From Arcticibacter sp041902385 (GTDB lineage Bacteria; Bacteroidota; Bacteroidia; Sphingobacteriales; Sphingobacteriaceae), in assembly GCF_041902385.1 (NCBI RefSeq), contig NZ_CP169244.1:3782001-3846000 (forward strand): a stretch of DNA of 64,000 nt, given 5' to 3'. The translations under genes were made by a program, and so were the position numbers. A model generated the notes under the pieces. It made no database searches and had not been told where the DNA came from. It worked only from the letters and a program-made list of their open reading frames with translations. This document shows positions 61,717 to 64,000 of the stretch, in pieces. Numbering within the stretch: position 1 is the first letter of the stretch; every line of letters begins with the position of its first letter.

Positions 61717-63957
61717 ATGGATCTATTCTACACCAATTTAATCTACATTATTCCCTGTATGGGACTGATCGGTATTCTTGTTATGCTAGCCAAGTCACGT
61801 TGGGTATCGCGACAGGAATCGGGGGATGAAACGATGAACACGCTGGCGGGGTACATCGCCTCGGGGTCAATGGCCTTTTTGAGGGCCGAATGGAAGATAC
61901 TCTCCTATTTCGTTATTATAGGCGCCGCCTTGCTGGCCTGGTCGGGCACTCTTGTTGAAACATCAAGCTGGGTGATCGCCATCTCGTTTATTATCGGAGC
62001 CTTTACCTCTGCACTCGCAGGGTACATCGGGATGAATATTGCCACAAAAGCCAATGTACGGACTACGCAGGCTGCACGTACAAGTCTTGCCCGGGCGCTT
62101 AAGGTCTCCTTTACCGGAGGCAGTGTGATGGGCCTCGGAGTTGCCGGACTGGCAGTTATGGGGCTCGGGATTTTGTTTATTGTGTTCTATCAAATGTACG
62201 TAGTCAGCGTGGGCGGAAGTGTAAACGGCGCTGGTATGGAGAAAGCGCTTGAGGTGCTGGCCGGGTTCTCTTTAGGCGCTGAATCAATTGCCTTGTTCGC
62301 ACGTGTTGGAGGGGGAATTTATACCAAGGCCGCCGACGTAGGGGCGGATCTTGTTGGTAAGGTGGAGGCTGGAATACCGGAAGACGACGTGAGGAACCCT
62401 GCTACCATTGCTGATAATGTTGGCGATAACGTTGGCGACGTCGCAGGAATGGGTGCAGACCTGTTCGGCTCCTATGTTGCTACCATTCTTGCCACGATGG
62501 TACTGGGCCGCGAGATTGTCTCTGCCGACAGTTTTGGAGGTATTGCGCCAGTTTTGCTTCCCATGCTTATTGCAGGTATCGGCCTTCTCTTCTCCATCGT
62601 GTCGACAGCTTTTGTCCGGATTAAAAATGAAACCGACAGCGTTCAGAATGCTCTTAATACCGGAAACTGGTTGTCAATTATCTTAACGGCGATCGCTTCC
62701 TATTTCGCGGTGCAATGGCTTCTTCCCGACACGATGAGCATACGCGGCGTGAGCTTCGAAAAAACAGATGTGTTTTTTTCGATCGTGGTGGGCCTGATAG
62801 TTGGTACGCTGATGAGCCTCATCACAGAGTATTACACAGCAATGGGAAAAAGGCCGGTATTGTCTATTGTAAACCGTTCGGGGACGGGACATGCAACTAA
62901 TATAATCGGCGGGATTTCTGTCGGGATGGAATCGACGCTAATGCCGGCAGTGGTTCTGGCCCTGGGGATCTACGGATCTTACTATTTCGCAGGCTTGTAT
63001 GGTGTGGCAATAGCAGCAGCCGGGATGATGGCTACCACGGCCATGCAGTTAGCAATCGATGCCTTCGGGCCTATTGCCGATAACGCCGGCGGAATCGCTG
63101 AAATGAGCAAGCTGCCGGAAGAGGTAAGAAGAAGGACAGACAATCTGGACGCGGTTGGAAATACTACTGCTGCAACCGGGAAGGGCTTTGCCATAGCCTC
63201 CGCAGCTCTCACCTCCCTCGCCCTGTTTGCAGCCTTCGTAGGAATTGCCGGCATTAATTCCATTGATATCTATAAGGCCAATGTACTGGCGGGACTTTTT
63301 GTGGGTGGCATGATACCGTATATCTTCTCTTCCCTGGCTATCGCCGCTGTAGGACGTGCGGCTATGGATATGGTGCAGGAAGTGAGGAGACAGTTCCGTG
63401 AGATTCCGGGAATTATGGAATACAAGGCAAAGCCTGAATACGAGAAATGTATTGCTATTTCTACCAAGGCGTCTATCCGGGAGATGCTGTTGCCGGGAGC
63501 CATTGCTATCATCGTTCCTGTCCTGATCGGGTTCAGCCTGGGGCCCGAAGTGCTTGGTGGTCTGCTGGCAGGTGTAACGGTTTCGGGTGTATTACTAGGG
63601 ATGTTTCAGTCAAATGCGGGCGGTGCCTGGGATAACGCAAAGAAGTCGTTTGAGAAGGGAGCCGATATAAAGGGAGAAATCTTCTATAAGAACTCTGATC
63701 CGCATAAAGCATCTGTTACCGGCGACACGGTGGGTGATCCTTTCAAGGACACCTCCGGGCCATCTATGAATATCCTGATTAAGCTGATGTCAATTGTTTC
63801 TTTAATCATTGCACCTCACATAGCTGTGGGTCCGTCTGCTAACGCAGAGAGCAGCGGCATTAAGAAGCAAGCAAGCCCGATCGAACATACAGTGAAGCCG
63901 AACAGCATTTCTTTGCTGGGAAAAACTGATGCAGAGGTACTTGATTTCAGGAAATAA
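61717..63957 (+). CDS. hppA: Membrane-bound pyrophosphatase, K+-dependent type
   Basis: A 746-residue ion pump driven by pyrophosphate hydrolysis, with about 16 membrane helices. Substrate-site motifs: DVGADLVGKVEAGIPEDDVR, NPATIADNVGDNVGDVAGMG, DAFGPIADNAGGIAEMSKLP, and GDTVGDPFKDTSGPSMNILI. In the segment LDAVGNTTAATGKGFAIASA the position that is Lys in K+-independent pumps is Ala, so this is the K+-dependent class; H+ or Na+ as pumped ion cannot be decided by eye. Complete, with its stop inside the window; nothing is seen after it to 64000. Confidence 0.94.
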   Translation: MDLFYTNLIYIIPCMGLIGILVMLAKSRWVSRQESGDETMNTLAGYIASGSMAFLRAEWKILSYFVIIGAALLAWSGTLVETSSWVIAISFIIGAFTSALAGYIGMNIATKANVRTTQAARTSLARALKVSFTGGSVMGLGVAGLAVMGLGILFIVFYQMYVVSVGGSVNGAGMEKALEVLAGFSLGAESIALFARVGGGIYTKAADVGADLVGKVEAGIPEDDVRNPATIADNVGDNVGDVAGMGADLFGSYVATILATMVLGREIVSADSFGGIAPVLLPMLIAGIGLLFSIVSTAFVRIKNETDSVQNALNTGNWLSIILTAIASYFAVQWLLPDTMSIRGVSFEKTDVFFSIVVGLIVGTLMSLITEYYTAMGKRPVLSIVNRSGTGHATNIIGGISVGMESTLMPAVVLALGIYGSYYFAGLYGVAIAAAGMMATTAMQLAIDAFGPIADNAGGIAEMSKLPEEVRRRTDNLDAVGNTTAATGKGFAIASAALTSLALFAAFVGIAGINSIDIYKANVLAGLFVGGMIPYIFSSLAIAAVGRAAMDMVQEVRRQFREIPGIMEYKAKPEYEKCIAISTKASIREMLLPGAIAIIVPVLIGFSLGPEVLGGLLAGVTVSGVLLGMFQSNAGGAWDNAKKSFEKGADIKGEIFYKNSDPHKASVTGDTVGDPFKDTSGPSMNILIKLMSIVSLIIAPHIAVGPSANAESSGIKKQASPIEHTVKPNSISLLGKTDAEVLDFRK

Positions 63958-64000
63958 GCCTGCTTACCCTGTTTTTGCATAGAGTAAGAGGGGGCTTGCT

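Noticed and set aside
1..64000. tRNA genes, CRISPR arrays, prophage or defence islands
   Set aside because: Spacers were read on both strands for tRNA T-loops, regular short direct repeats with unique spacers, and phage or restriction genes; none were found. The tandem arrays lack unique spacers.

Overview
The window reads as chromosome of a Bacteroidota bacterium, most likely Sphingobacteriaceae (Pedobacter-like). The reasons are TAnnTTTG-type -7 promoter boxes, few strong Shine-Dalgarno sites, secreted S46 and M49 peptidases, the futalosine menaquinone route (mqnE, mqnA), DUF2911, DUF4442 and SPW-repeat proteins, a K+-dependent type membrane pyrophosphatase, and a class A RNase P RNA. It is mostly housekeeping DNA with short accessory patches. 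No prophage, CRISPR array, tRNA or rRNA was seen.

Layout. 0-3 kb: edge of an ABC transporter, then a membrane-anchored DEDDh exonuclease coupled to a CAP-CBS-DUF294 signalling protein. 3-4.1 kb: a decay zone with IS66 and WYL remnants. 4.1-10.6 kb: SnoaL protein, AraC regulator, NIPSNAP protein, M49 peptidase, a DUF421 trio, SPW protein. 10.8-13.7 kb: proline synthesis (proB, frameshifted proA) and a DUF6580 membrane protein. 13.8-15.3 kb: a complete IS110 element in an AGCTGATAGCC-type repeat. 15.3-21.6 kb: NtrC-type regulator, rnpB, cytochrome c plus SCO, folB, thioesterase, Hsp20, and a conserved protein of unknown role. 21.6-25.4 kb: carbamoyltransferase, GT2 and GT9 operon. 25.4-34 kb: small membrane proteins, AlbA_2/Schlafen-type protein, DUF4442, DUF2911, PIG-L deacetylase, 35-residue membrane peptide and Na+/solute symporter, with three arrays of one 88-bp repeat family. 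34-40.4 kb: hemF, gyrA, two exported TPR proteins. 41-44.4 kb: the NHEJ pair ku-ligD and a DUF2383 protein. 44.5-47.1 kb: mqnA, histidine phosphatase, mqnE. 47.2-52.4 kb: methionine synthesis (trans-sulfuration enzyme; SAM riboswitch, Cys-rich leader ORF, metY, metX, hom). 52.6-64 kb: 3-methyladenine glycosylase, fRMsr, S46 peptidase, beta-helix protein, aguA-aguB, cmoA plus an ICMT-like methyltransferase, and hppA.

The most interesting signals are: (1) a 42-codon ORF ending CMAPCCSTCCC-stop between a SAM riboswitch and metY, which looks like a cysteine-sensing leader and would give a two-input control of sulfur amino acid synthesis; (2) a diverged 88-bp tandem repeat family in three gene spacers, whose copies at one site include the 3' end of the upstream gene; (3) an IS110 element whose CT core, target repeat and structured left end (candidate bridge RNA) can be read directly; (4) five conserved genes each broken by one missing base in a homopolymer, which points to systematic base-calling error, with one case lying on a perfect A AAA AAG slippery site.
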